From positions 434,001-498,000 of the forward strand of contig NZ_JAFFZM010000002.1 in assembly GCF_017676345.1 (NCBI RefSeq): a stretch of 64,000 nt of DNA. Reading direction: 5' to 3'. Made by a program: the position numbers and the translations under genes. The notes under the pieces were generated by a model. The model did no database searches and had not been told where the DNA came from. It saw nothing but the letters and a program-made list of their open reading frames with translations. This stretch comes from Streptomyces smyrnaeus. GTDB lineage: Bacteria; Actinomycetota; Actinomycetes; Streptomycetales; Streptomycetaceae. Each line of letters opens with the position of its first letter. Position 1 is the first letter of the stretch. Below are positions 9,264-20,545 of the stretch, piece by piece.

Positions 9264-9973
9264 GGCGCCGTGCCGCCGGGAGAGCCGTCGGGAGAGCCGT
9301 CGGGAGAGCTGTCCGGTGAGTGGCCCGAGAGCCGTCCCACCAGTCCGGCCCGGTCGGCGAGGACCGCCGCCTGCACCCGGTTGACGCCGCCCAGCTTGGC
9401 CAGCAGCGCGCTCACGTGGTCCTTGACGGTGCCGTGCGCGAGGTGCAGCCGCCGCGCGATCCCGCTGTTGGACAGCCCTTCGCCGACCAGGGCCAGCACT
9501 TGCCGCTCGCGGTCGGTGAGGGCGGCCACCCGGTGCCTGGCGTCCGCGTCGGGCCTGCCGCCCAGATAGCCGCCGATCACGGCGGGCGTCACCCCGGGGG
9601 CGAGCACCCGCCCGCCGTCCGCCAGCACCCGCACGGCATGCACCAGCTGTTCGGGCGCGGTGTCCTTGAGGAGGAAGCCCGCCGCGCCCGCGTGCAGCGC
9701 GGCGCCCAGATACTCCTCCGCGTCGAACGTCGTCAGCATGGCGGTCCGCGGCGCCTCGGGCAGGGCCTCCAGCTCGCGCAGTACGGTCAGCCCGTCCACG
9801 TCCGGCATCCGGATGTCCAGGAGCAGCACGTCCGGACGGTGGGCCCGCACCGTGTCGACCGCGGCGGCGCCGCCGCAGTCGGCGACCACCTCGATGTCCG
9901 GCGCCGTGCCCAGGATCAGCCGCAGCCCGGAGCGCACCAGCTCCTCGTCGTCCACGACCACGACCCGGATCAC
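9260..9973 (-). CDS. NarL/LuxR-type response regulator
   Basis: GTG 9973 is chosen for the AAGGAG 7 bases ahead and because the receiver fold begins at once (IRVVVVDDEELVRSGL); the open frame continues upstream without a comparable site. The phospho-acceptor Asp is in LLLDIRMPDVDG. The LuxR helix-turn-helix is LTDRERQVLALVGEGLSNSG onward. The last 20 residues are a Ser/Pro/Asp/Gly tail coded by three near-identical 12-bp repeats (9277-9315), a likely site of length variation. It pairs with the kinase encoded after it. Confidence 0.92.
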   Translation of the reverse strand: MIRVVVVDDEELVRSGLRLILGTAPDIEVVADCGGAAAVDTVRAHRPDVLLLDIRMPDVDGLTVLRELEALPEAPRTAMLTTFDAEEYLGAALHAGAAGFLLKDTAPEQLVHAVRVLADGGRVLAPGVTPAVIGGYLGGRPDADARHRVAALTDRERQVLALVGEGLSNSGIARRLHLAHGTVKDHVSALLAKLGGVNRVQAAVLADRAGLVGRLSGHSPDSSPDGSPDGSPGGTAP

Positions 9974-10206
9974 CGTCGCGCTCCTTGCGTCCTGTGCCTG
10001 CTGCTCCCTCCCCGGACCAACTCCTCCCCGCCCTTCGGAGAGGCTACGGCAGGGCGGCGGGCGGCCGGTGCGACCTGCAGAGGAGATCGGTGTGTCCGCC
10101 ACCCCGCCGGTCGGCGGGGTGGGCTGTGGCCCGGCGGGGGATCCGCTCCCGGCGCTCACGCCTTGGACACGACGCGGTGCTCACGCCGGTCGCCACCACG
10201 CGGCCT

Positions 10207-10863
10207 TCACGCCTTGGTCGCGACGCCGATCACATGGGCGAGGCGCGGTGTGAACGCGCAGGGCGCGAACGGGAAGCGGTCGGCCCGGTCCAGGGTGAAA
10301 CCGGCGGACCGGATGGCGGCCTCGGTGTCGCGATTGGGGTGGCATCCGCCGCCCACCCGGGCCCACAGCGGTGTGATGGCGTCCTGCACCAGACCGCCCA
10401 GCCGACGGCGTGACCGTACGTGCTCGTAGTAGCGCAACTGCCCGCCCGGGCGCAGCACCCGCGCCGCCTCCGCCAGCGCGGCGCCCGGGTCGGGAACGCT
10501 GCACAGCACGAGGGAGAAGACCACACCGTCGAGCGTCCCATCCCCCGCGGGCAGCGCACCGGCCTGCCCCGCGACGACCGTGACCGGCACGGGCGCCGCG
10601 GTGGCCGCCTGCCCGGCGGCGGCGCGCAGGGTGTCCTCCGGTTCGAGGGCGACGAGTTCGGTGACCGCCGAAGGGTAGTACCGGAAGTTGCGCCCCTGGC
10701 CCGCGCCGACCTCCAGTACCCGCCCGCTCAGCCCGTCCAGCAGCTGCCGCCGGTGAGCGCTGCCGCCGCGCCGGTCCATCTCGGCGGCGATCCTCAGGTA
10801 CTGGCGGGCGAAGCCCGGATGCTGCAGGTCCCGCCGGGTGGGCGGCGTGGCGTCCGTGTTCAC
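10207..10863 (-). CDS. SAM-dependent methyltransferase (UbiE-like fold)
   Basis: GTG 10863 has GAGGAG at proper spacing; the GTG at 10869 sits directly on that site and is less likely. About 218 residues. SAM motif I is VLEVGAGQGRNFRYYP; the acidic motif LVALEPEDTLRAAA and motif FSLVLCSVPDPGAALAEAARVLRPGG follow. Typical of broad small-molecule methyltransferases. The substrate is unknown. It stands alone on the minus strand between the response-regulator operon and the carboxypeptidase. Confidence 0.87.
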   Translation of the reverse strand: MNTDATPPTRRDLQHPGFARQYLRIAAEMDRRGGSAHRRQLLDGLSGRVLEVGAGQGRNFRYYPSAVTELVALEPEDTLRAAAGQAATAAPVPVTVVAGQAGALPAGDGTLDGVVFSLVLCSVPDPGAALAEAARVLRPGGQLRYYEHVRSRRRLGGLVQDAITPLWARVGGGCHPNRDTEAAIRSAGFTLDRADRFPFAPCAFTPRLAHVIGVATKA

Positions 10864-11061
10864 GGGCACTCCTCGCGTGCGTCGGGTACGCGGGCCGCGG
10901 CGCCCCTTCCGGCCGTCCCGCGGCTACGTAGTCGAGCACCGGGACGGGATCCGGGCAAGGGACCCGGCGGACGGCGCACCGGAAGAGTGAGGGAGGAGCA
11001 CTCACCATGGCAGCCCGGTGGCGTCGGCCCTGGGCGTCGGCCCCGGGCGTCGGTCCTCGCG

Positions 11062-11991
11062 TCAGTCCTGCTGGGCGCCTGTCGGCAGCTCGCGGATCTT
11101 GAGGTTCTTCGCGCTGTCGGAGCCGAAGCCGTGGTCGAGCAGCTTCGCGGCGTCCTGGTAGCGGTCCTTGCTGTTCAGCACGGTGCCCACCAGGGTCTTG
11201 CCGTCGCGGGTCGCCGCGAAGACCAGGCACTTGCCCGCCTCGTCGGTGGTGCCCGTCTTGATGCCGATGGCACCGTCGTACGCGCCGAGCAGCTGATTGG
11301 TGTTGGTCCAGGTGTAGGTGCGGGTGCGGCCGTTGGCAGCCGGGGCGTCGCCCTTGTACTTCTCGGTCCCCACGACCTTCCGGAAGGTGTCGTTGTGCAG
11401 GGCGTGCCGGGTCAGCTTCGCCAGCTCGACGGGCGTGCTGGAGTCGTCGTGAGTGCCGTCGAACGTGCCGAACGTCGTCTTGTCCAGGTGCAGTCGGCGG
11501 GCCGTGGCGTTCATCTTGCCGACGAACGACTTGACGCGCTGGGCTCTGGTGGCGCCGGTACCGAAGGTGTCCGCCAGGGCGTACGCGGCGTCCGCGCCGG
11601 AGGGCAGCAGGGAAGCGTAGAGCAGCTGGCGGACGGTGACCCGGTCGCCGGTCTGCAGGTCCGCGGTGCTGGCGTGGTGCTCGGTGACGTAGTCGCGGTA
11701 CTGCTGGCGGACGGTCACCTTGCGGTCCAGATCGAGGTTCTCGGTGTCCAGCACCACGGTGGCGGCCATGATCTTCGCGGTGCTCGCCATCGGGCGGGGC
11801 TTGTCGGCGTCCTTGCCGTAGAGCGAGTCGCCGCTCCCGGCGTCCACCAGCGTGGCGCCCTTGGCGGTGACCGTGGGCGCCGGGTCTCCGGAGGTGACGG
11901 CCTTGGCGACCAGCGGGGTGCCGACGAGCAGCGTGCCACCGACGGCGACGGCGGCAACGGTCTTGCGTACGGTCAGAAGTTTTGCAGTCAT
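11062..11991 (-). CDS. D-alanyl-D-alanine carboxypeptidase (secreted PBP)
   Basis: About 309 residues with a signal peptide (residues 1-33, hydrophobic core TVAAVAVGGTLLVG). The penicillin-binding motifs are in order: STAK (catalytic Ser about residue 70), PSGADA in place of the usual SxN, and GIKTGTT near residue 245. It trims the terminal D-Ala of peptidoglycan stem peptides outside the cell. The SxN motif carries Ala/Asp where Asn is common, but this variant occurs in actinomycete members. No C-terminal membrane anchor is seen, so it may be released or wall-associated. Confidence 0.9.
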   Translation of the reverse strand: MTAKLLTVRKTVAAVAVGGTLLVGTPLVAKAVTSGDPAPTVTAKGATLVDAGSGDSLYGKDADKPRPMASTAKIMAATVVLDTENLDLDRKVTVRQQYRDYVTEHHASTADLQTGDRVTVRQLLYASLLPSGADAAYALADTFGTGATRAQRVKSFVGKMNATARRLHLDKTTFGTFDGTHDDSSTPVELAKLTRHALHNDTFRKVVGTEKYKGDAPAANGRTRTYTWTNTNQLLGAYDGAIGIKTGTTDEAGKCLVFAATRDGKTLVGTVLNSKDRYQDAAKLLDHGFGSDSAKNLKIRELPTGAQQD

Positions 11992-12220
11992 GGAGAAGCG
12001 CTCCGCATCTGCGCATCGTGGGGGGAACTGCGGTGCTGCGGGCGCACCGGAAGCGCCCCGGGTCGTGGCGTGTGTGCGTAACCAGCCCTGGTGATCGGGT
12101 TGGACACCGGTGTTTGATGGCTGGTCCGGTCGAAAAGTTCACGGCTCCGGGGAGCGAATGGTTCAAGGGGCTTCGGGGCTCGAACCGGCGCGGATCCGCC
12201 CACGGCGCGGGCGCACAACG

Positions 12221-12257
12221 CCGTGGGCCCCGACCGGCGAACGGTCGGGGCCCACGG
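12221..12257 (-). terminator. Terminator downstream of katG
   Basis: Perfect 16-bp stem (12221-12236 with 12242-12257) closing a 5-base loop GCGAA. It follows the katG stop by about 100 bases and precedes the carboxypeptidase start. The remainder of the 367-base gap (11992-12358) holds no gene that I can support. Confidence 0.8.
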
Positions 12258-12358
12258 TCGGTCCGCTATTGCGGTGTTGAGCGGACAGGTGCCCGAGGCG
12301 GCGTACGGGCTCAGCTGCCCGGGGCGGTCGTCCGGCTCAGGCGCACGCGATCACCTGC

Positions 12359-14611
<2,253 letters not shown>

Positions 14612-14775
14612 TCACGGTGCTCGGGAAATGCCGGTGGTGGAACAGCCGGGGCACAGGCTCCCGTGAAGACCGCCGCCTTCTCGACCGGGTCGCGGATGCG
14701 GTTGTGAGCGGGCCAACTGCTGAACCGTCACGTGTTTTCCTGCTGTGTCCTGCCCCTTGGCTGTCGCTGGAGCCG

Positions 14776-14803
14776 ATCCTACGATGGACCAATTCCAAGT
14801 CAA
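14776..14803 (-). promoter_or_regulatory. Likely katG promoter
   Basis: On the minus strand TTGACT (14803-14798) and TAGGAT (14781-14776) are 16 bp apart, a good vegetative promoter. The spacer contains a small dyad (TGGA/TCCA), a possible site for the divergent Fur-family protein. The katG leader would be about 180 bases. Confidence 0.6.
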
Positions 14804-14860
14804 TACGGAAGCCAGACCCGTAAGGATTTCCCTCGGCAGACGATGGTTAGGCTGGTGGTC

Positions 14861-15277
14861 ATGAGTGACCTGCTGGAACGGCTGCGCGGACGTGGCTGGC
14901 GGATGACCGCCCAGCGCCGGGTCGTCGCCGAGGTGCTCGACGGCGAGCACGTCCACCTCACCGCGGACGAGGTGTACACCCGCGCCACCGCCCGGCTGCC
15001 GGAGATCTCCCGCGCCACCGTCTACAACGCTCTCGGTGAGCTCGTCTCGCTCGGCGAAGTGCTGGAGGTGGCCACCGACGACCGGGCCAAGCGCTACGAC
15101 CCGAATGCTCACCGGCCCCACCACCATCTGCTGTGCTCGCGCTGCGGCACCATCCGCGACGTGCACCCCACCGGTGATCCGCTGGCCGACCTGCCCGACT
15201 CCGAACGGTTCGGTTTCACCGTCTCCGGCGTCGAGGTGACCTACCGGGGACTGTGCCCCGACTGCACCACCACCTGA
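14861..15277 (+). CDS. Fur-family transcriptional regulator (FurA/CatR type)
   Basis: About 138 residues from ATG 14861; the upstream open frame is not needed. Winged helix GWRMTAQRRVVAEVL, HLTADEVYTRA and ISRATVYNALGELV. Metal sites: HRPHHHLLCSRCGTI and a second Cys pair CPDC at the C-terminus (structural zinc). A TAGGCT -10-like box at 14848-14853 lies so close to the ATG that the mRNA could be leaderless. Divergent from katG, so it probably senses peroxide or iron and represses katG. In several actinomycetes the regulator is upstream of and co-directional with the catalase-peroxidase; the divergent order here differs. Confidence 0.9.
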   Translation: MSDLLERLRGRGWRMTAQRRVVAEVLDGEHVHLTADEVYTRATARLPEISRATVYNALGELVSLGEVLEVATDDRAKRYDPNAHRPHHHLLCSRCGTIRDVHPTGDPLADLPDSERFGFTVSGVEVTYRGLCPDCTTT

Positions 15278-15630
15278 CCCCGCCCCGGCGCCCGGCCTCC
15301 GGGCCCCGGTCCCCATTCGCCCGTCCCCGCAGCTGTGACCCTTGGCTGTGACCTCAGGCCGGGAGGCCGGCCGACGTCCGTGACCGACCGGAGACGGCTG
15401 CCGGCGGCCGGGAGCGGTCGGGCGCCGTGCTGGCCGCCCCGCACCGCGGGCGACACGGCGGCGGGATGTCGCCGATGGGGCACCAAGGCGTGTCACACGG
15501 GTGATCGGCCCGACGACGAGGATGAGCCGCTTGGCGCGCAGGTTCTGCCCGGCGCGAAACGCCGGCAGCCGCAGCGCGGCGGTGGGGTTCCGGACCGAGC
15601 GCCAGGACCCCGACTGATGTTGGTCCGCCC

Positions 15631-16000
15631 GTCATCAGTCCCGACGGACGGCTCACCCTTCACGCGCCGGACGTCGAGCCGCCGGGCCTCCGCGTGGACA
15701 CCACAGGCGCCCGTCGGCCCGCAGATGGTTCGAGGCCGCCTTCCTCGGCATCGACCAGGGCGACCCGGTGACCGCCTGGCTCTCGGATGTCCTGCACGTG
15801 CGCCGCCGACCCGTCCGCGTGCCACCACCGGAACACGAGCACTGACGGCCGGACACCGGGCAGCTCCGGCCACAGACGGCAGCACACTGCTCCTCGTCTC
15901 GGGCTCGACCCTGGGCCTGCTCAACCGCAAGTAGACCGAACGCGGTGCCCAGGCCCTGCCGATGAGCCGCTTCCGCCACCCCGTTTCGGCGACGGATTCA
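15631..16000 (+). pseudogene. Decayed MOSC-domain (YcbX-like) protein gene
   Basis: Pieces of one protein appear in three frames: VISPDGRLTLHAPDVEPPG (from 15631), then RWFEAAFLGIDQGDPVTAWL followed by SDVLHVRRRPVRVPP (15723-15846), then STLLLVSGSTLGLLNRK (to 15934), then MSRFRHPV (from 15962). The order and motifs fit an MOSC sulfurtransferase-type protein (DGR beta barrel, GD-VAAWLS-LG core, SSL-LLN, MSRFRPN). At least three frameshifts and two stops make it non-functional. The bases between the Fur gene and this fragment (15278-15630) hold nothing I can support. Confidence 0.6.
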
Positions 16001-16128
16001 CGCAGGGTGATGAGGACGCCAGCCTTCCGGGTGCTACATCCGTCCCCAGGTGGGGCCGGGGGCCCTTATTCGAGACAAATGACCTGCGGCGGAGAGGACC
16101 AGGCCACCGCTGCTGAGGGGGCGATGAG

Positions 16129-17400
16129 CTACAGCGAGTTGGCGGAGGCGAAGGCAGCCATGGACCTGCGCAATGGTTCGGCGGCGTCTTTCGGTGCCAG
16201 GCGGGTGTCGAGTCCCAGCACTTTGATGATCCCCATCAGCCCACGAGGGCCCTCGATGCGCAGGTTGCGATGGACGGCGCCTTGGGGCGACGGGTACACC
16301 ACCAGAGCTACCGGATGGTCCGGGTCGGTGTATCCCACGATGTAGGTGAGGAGCTGGTGCCGGTCGGTGGAGTCGACGTTCTTCTCCGCGTATCCCTTGT
16401 ACTTCGCGTCCACGGCGAGGAAGCGTGACTGGCCCGTGCCCTCGGCCAACGGCGGAAAAGCCATCAGCACATCGGGACGGAAGGGCGGCTTACGGTCCCC
16501 GATCCCTCCGGAGGTGACGATTTTGCCTTCTTCCATGCGCGCGGCCCTGCCGCCCAGCTCGGTCGCCGCGTCGACTGCCATCCGTTGGACGACGTTCTCC
16601 CAGAGTCTGTCGAGTCTGAGCAGGAGACTCTTTGCGCCGTTGCCGTAGGGGTTCAGCAAGTCGGTGACTCCACCACCTCCGAGCACCATCCGGGCCCAGG
16701 CGTGCGCCGGGCGGTAGTGCAGGTTGAGCTGTGTGTACTGCGCCCTTGCCAGCAGGGACAGCGCCTCCATCGGCTGGCGGAGCGTGGGGAATCGTGCGGC
16801 GGTTTCGAGCAGCATCTGAGTCTGGCGAGGGTCGGTGGATCGCTGTGAGGCGACCGTGAGGGCGGCTCCACACACCAGGTTCTCCCAGCTGCCGTCCTCG
16901 TATTCAAATGTCTGCAGATGAAGCCGGTTGACCGCGCCGTAGCAGCGAGTCGCCTGCGCCTCCACGTCGAGCCGGCCCCGCAGCGTGGTGTCAACGCTCC
17001 GGCGGAGTACGTAGTCCCTGCGCAGCCCCTGCTCCAGCAACTGGCGGCATTCGTTCAGCAGCGCGGCCGGCACCAATCCCGCGTACCCGTCTCGGCCGAT
17101 GGGCCAGTTCCGCAGGGTTTCGTTCGGCTCGGGTTGGCGGTTGGCATAGCAGAGCCAGTGGATGAGTCGCCTTCCCTCGACGGGGAGCTTGGGCTGCAGC
17201 ACCAGGCGCACACGGGAAAGTTGGATCACTCCGGAGGTATCGCCCGCTTTGAGGGCATAGCCGTGGCGGTTCCCGGAGATGGAGACCGCTTTGAGCTCCC
17301 GAAGCTTCTTCAGGTCTTCTTCGGACAGCCTGGAGTGCGGGACGGTTTTGGAGGTGAAGCCGGTCAGCACCACTTCAGGCCGATCGTGCATGGATGTCAC
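16129..17400 (-). CDS. McrC-like restriction nuclease subunit
   Basis: About 423 residues. The N-terminal part matches McrC beta-strand regions (VIQLSRVRLVLQPKLPV), and the C-terminal part has a PD-(D/E)xK nuclease core: FRPDVLMAFPP then RFLAVDAKYKGY (Asp and Glu/Asp-x-Lys). In McrBC systems McrC is the nuclease that acts with the McrB motor on modified DNA. Its start is four bases after the stop of the mcrB-like gene, a standard operon. Codon use is less GC3-extreme than the core genes, in keeping with accessory DNA. Confidence 0.85.
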   Translation of the reverse strand: MTSMHDRPEVVLTGFTSKTVPHSRLSEEDLKKLRELKAVSISGNRHGYALKAGDTSGVIQLSRVRLVLQPKLPVEGRRLIHWLCYANRQPEPNETLRNWPIGRDGYAGLVPAALLNECRQLLEQGLRRDYVLRRSVDTTLRGRLDVEAQATRCYGAVNRLHLQTFEYEDGSWENLVCGAALTVASQRSTDPRQTQMLLETAARFPTLRQPMEALSLLARAQYTQLNLHYRPAHAWARMVLGGGGVTDLLNPYGNGAKSLLLRLDRLWENVVQRMAVDAATELGGRAARMEEGKIVTSGGIGDRKPPFRPDVLMAFPPLAEGTGQSRFLAVDAKYKGYAEKNVDSTDRHQLLTYIVGYTDPDHPVALVVYPSPQGAVHRNLRIEGPRGLMGIIKVLGLDTRLAPKDAAEPLRRSMAAFASANSL

Positions 17401-17404
17401 CTGG

Positions 17405-19657
17405 CTACTCCCCGCCCCAGGCGTACGCTGTGCTGTCGCCTGCGGCCTCCTTCCCTGCGGCCTCAGCGGAGACGAATTCTTTGGCCAGGATGCTGGGCAG
17501 GTCCTGTGGGTTGGTCTGAATCACCCTGCCGGTCCCGTCGTCCACCAACGTGCCGAGCACACTCTGCAGCAGCTCTGGACGACCCAGGCAGAAGGCGGTG
17601 ACGGACGGCACGATCTCGTGGTGGAAAGCATGCGACAGCTGTTCTGCCGTGACGAGCGGGCGGTCGCCGGAAAGGAGGAAGGCCTGCCCGATCAGATGGT
17701 CCGGCCCGAACCTCGCCTCGAGCCTGGTATTCAGGCCCTCCAGAAACTCTGCCAGGCCCAGTCCTTCGACTTCACCGTCCAGGGCATCCAGGTCCGGCGG
17801 CACGTCGACGAAAGCGAACCGACGCCGGATCGCGGCGTCCATATGACCCACGCTGCGATCCGCGGAGTTCATGGTGCCGATGAGGCGGACGTTCGGTGGG
17901 ACGGTCCGCTGCCGCCCGCTTGTGGGCAGAGTGACGGAGACGGAGCCGCGCTTGTCGAGCTCAAGAAGAGTGATCATCTCCCCTAGGATGCGAGGCAGAT
18001 CACCGCGGTTGATCTCGTCCACGATGATCAAGAAGGTCGTATCGGGTGCCTGTCTGGCCTCCTCACATACCCGCAAGAACAGCCCGTCCGTCAGCTTCAG
18101 ATGGAGCCCGGCCCCACTGGCCGCGGTGTCGGGCTTGAAGCCTTCGACGAAGTCCTCGTATCCGTAGGACGGGTGGAAGGTCACCGTGGTCAGACGGGCG
18201 GCCTTGGCTCCCTCGGGCACCGAGGACAGCTCGGCGAGCGCTGCCGCGCGGGGCTCTGGGGCTGCCTCGACCAGGTCGCCTCGCCCGGCCATGGTGAGCG
18301 CGACGCTGAGTGCCAGTCTCGTCTTCCCGGTGCCGGGCGGGCCTTGGAGCACGACTTGGCCCTTGTGATTGAGGAGTTCCCGTACTGTACGCACAGCTTC
18401 GGGAAGGTCGGCGTCGGAAACCGTGGCGTCGGAGTAGCTGGGGAGGAATGCGGTCTTGGCCTTCGCCGAAGGTCCGGGCGCAAAGGGGGGCGGTGCGAGG
18501 GTTCGGCGGCCGAGTCTGATCTCCCGCATAAGGGTGGCGGGGACCTTGACGAGAGTTTGCTGCCAGGCGTGCCGCGGCGAGCCGAAGAGCTGGGCGAAGG
18601 AGGTGTCCCACTCCACGCCTACGGTGTGCCGGTGACTCTCCAGTTCGGAGTCGAAGGAGTACCCGCCCATGACGGTGCCGACCGCCAGTACTTCCGACTT
18701 GCCCCGGTTGGCGACGAGGAGGTCGCCGGGTTCCAGGTCGCGGAAGGCAAGCAGTTGCCGGGCGAGCCGTAGGTTCCCGCCGGTGCTGTAGGGAAAATAC
18801 TTGTCCAGAGCGTCCTTCAGCTCCCGGTCGCTCTCGAACTCGACGAGGCTGCCCACCTCGTCCCACCCGACACGGATGCGACGGTTCTCGAGGCAGTCGT
18901 CCCACAGGGCAGCACGTTCCCCGGGTGCGATCTTCCAGACCACCCGGTCACTCGGCCGCGGATCATGGAATGCGTACAGATACTGCATCACCTCGTGCGG
19001 ACGCCACCCCTCGAACGCGGGCGTCCTTCGTACGAGGCCGAGGAGCTCCCGGTTGGCCCGCCAGGCACGCACACCCGAGGAGTACTGGTGTGGCCTGCCG
19101 CCCAGCAGGGAGGTGAAGTAGCGGAGGTGAGAGGAGGAGAAGATCGGGAGGAACTCGTCGGGGAAGTAGACCGCCAGCGCCTTGGTGGTCAGCGCTTGTC
19201 CGTAAGACAGCGATTCCAGTTCGTCAATGTGGTCGTACGCGCCCTTGGACGCCGCGGCAAAGGCCGTCACGAAGTCGCCGCGAACTTGGAGCCATGCCTC
19301 GTGCGGTTCCATGTCGCGCAGGGATGCCGGTACGATCCTCCAGCTACCCTCTCGGTGCTGGAAAATGATGTGCTTCGCCGCGCTGCCGCCCCGGATGCTG
19401 CCGAAGGTGTCCGTTCCGTACTCCATCAGGCGGCAGAAGGAGCGCCCCGGAAGGGCACTAACGTCAGGTCCCAGTGCATATCGAGTGAGCGGCAGTTCGT
19501 CCCACCTTTCCAGCGGGAAGTCCTCCAATACCTGGTGCCGTTCCTCCTCGGCCTTGTCGGCCAACGCCCCAGCTTCCTCACGGTCGAAGCGTGCGGTCCG
19601 CTTCGTGAGGCCATCGTGGAATTCCCCACCCTCAGTCATACGGACATTCTTACGCAT
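17405..19657 (-). CDS. McrB-like AAA+ GTPase/ATPase with EVE-like domain
   Basis: About 750 residues from ATG 19657 (GGGGGA upstream); ATG 19639 is the alternative. Residues about 240-340 resemble an EVE/PUA-like modified-base reader (VVWKIAPGERAALWDDC, GDLLVANRGKSEVLAVGTV). The AAA+ motor follows: Walker A GPPGTGKT (about residue 439), Walker B FLIIVDEINRGDL, and the McrB signature IGTMNSADRS with the arginine finger region RRRFAFVDV. The first 230 residues are of a type I cannot name. With McrC it would translocate and cut foreign modified DNA. Confidence 0.87.
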   Translation of the reverse strand: MRKNVRMTEGGEFHDGLTKRTARFDREEAGALADKAEEERHQVLEDFPLERWDELPLTRYALGPDVSALPGRSFCRLMEYGTDTFGSIRGGSAAKHIIFQHREGSWRIVPASLRDMEPHEAWLQVRGDFVTAFAAASKGAYDHIDELESLSYGQALTTKALAVYFPDEFLPIFSSSHLRYFTSLLGGRPHQYSSGVRAWRANRELLGLVRRTPAFEGWRPHEVMQYLYAFHDPRPSDRVVWKIAPGERAALWDDCLENRRIRVGWDEVGSLVEFESDRELKDALDKYFPYSTGGNLRLARQLLAFRDLEPGDLLVANRGKSEVLAVGTVMGGYSFDSELESHRHTVGVEWDTSFAQLFGSPRHAWQQTLVKVPATLMREIRLGRRTLAPPPFAPGPSAKAKTAFLPSYSDATVSDADLPEAVRTVRELLNHKGQVVLQGPPGTGKTRLALSVALTMAGRGDLVEAAPEPRAAALAELSSVPEGAKAARLTTVTFHPSYGYEDFVEGFKPDTAASGAGLHLKLTDGLFLRVCEEARQAPDTTFLIIVDEINRGDLPRILGEMITLLELDKRGSVSVTLPTSGRQRTVPPNVRLIGTMNSADRSVGHMDAAIRRRFAFVDVPPDLDALDGEVEGLGLAEFLEGLNTRLEARFGPDHLIGQAFLLSGDRPLVTAEQLSHAFHHEIVPSVTAFCLGRPELLQSVLGTLVDDGTGRVIQTNPQDLPSILAKEFVSAEAAGKEAAGDSTAYAWGGE

Positions 19658-20545
19658 CGCGTCCCCCGCCGGTTCCGTGTCGGCTCGTTTCCGTACACGT
19701 GACGGATACGGGGAGCGGCTTCGGGTGCACTCTGGGAGCGCCAGTCCGACCAAGTCCCACCGGGCGGCGGGTTCGCCCACACCAGGTACCGCGAGTACTC
19801 CCGCCCTATGCCTGGCTGGGATCGGGCTGAGGACGTCGTGGCTTGCCGCTCACCGGGCCGCTGAGCCCGTACGGCGACGGTCACGAGCGGTGGCCGGCTG
19901 TCTGTTCGCGACGGACATGGGCAGGCCGCTTCCCAACTGTTTGTCCGAGGCTCTGGAAGGGGGCGAGCAGAGGTGTTTCTGCCCCGCAGTAGAGAGGAGA
20001 GCTGGAGTTGCGGTCCACTTCGCTGCAGGGGGCGAAGCCAACCGGGAGTTCAGCCCGTCGACTGCTGAACGCGTCGCCCTCCGCCTGCTCTACGATTTCC
20101 CACGCTCCAGGCCGGTCGATGGGCAACCCCGACAGACACCCTCCGTCGGCGATCGTCCGATGACGAAGGTCGAGGTGCCGCGGTACGTGGGCGTCCCCAG
20201 GTGTTGACGACACTCATCGTCGGGCCAGACCCGTCCTCCAGAACGGCTGACGCAGTTCGCCAGCAGGAGCACCTGATCAGCGACTCCGACCCGTCGCCAC
20301 GCCATCGGTAGGCGGAGACGTCAACACCTGCGATCTGGCGGCACCTTTGAGGTGATCTCTTGGCGTTTGATCCTTCAGGCGGATCGCTTCTCACGGGGCG
20401 GCGTTGGGAACTACCTGTGTCAGTACAGAAGTGGAGGAAAGTGCCATATGGCAGGTCTTGTCCTCCAGACAGGCCCACCTTCTTCCCCTACTGTCGGTCC
20501 ATGGCTGACCCTTCCCCAAGGGCGTCAGACCCAGCAGGCCACACA
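19658..20545. other. 888-base gap before the first Crp-cyclase operon
   Basis: Both strands have only short, poorly supported frames. The one notable structure is a 12-bp inverted repeat (20198-20209 and 20319-20330). The region probably holds decayed sequence and the promoters of the mcrB-like gene (leftward) and of the first Crp gene (rightward). I could not define a convincing promoter. Confidence 0.4.
20198..20330. repeat. 12-bp inverted repeat flanking 109 bases
   Basis: CAGGTGTTGACG at 20198-20209 and its exact complement CGTCAACACCTG at 20319-20330 enclose 109 bases. It may be the relic of a small insertion or a large stem. No target-site duplication is evident. Confidence 0.5.

Noticed and set aside
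7212..9569. A 785-codon plus-strand frame
   Set aside because: It is antisense to the methyltransferase, MarR and histidine kinase genes, which have clear domains; long antisense frames are usual in high-GC DNA.
15335..15934. A 199-codon gene after the Fur-family gene
   Set aside because: Only its last part has protein-like content, which belongs to the frameshifted MOSC pseudogene.
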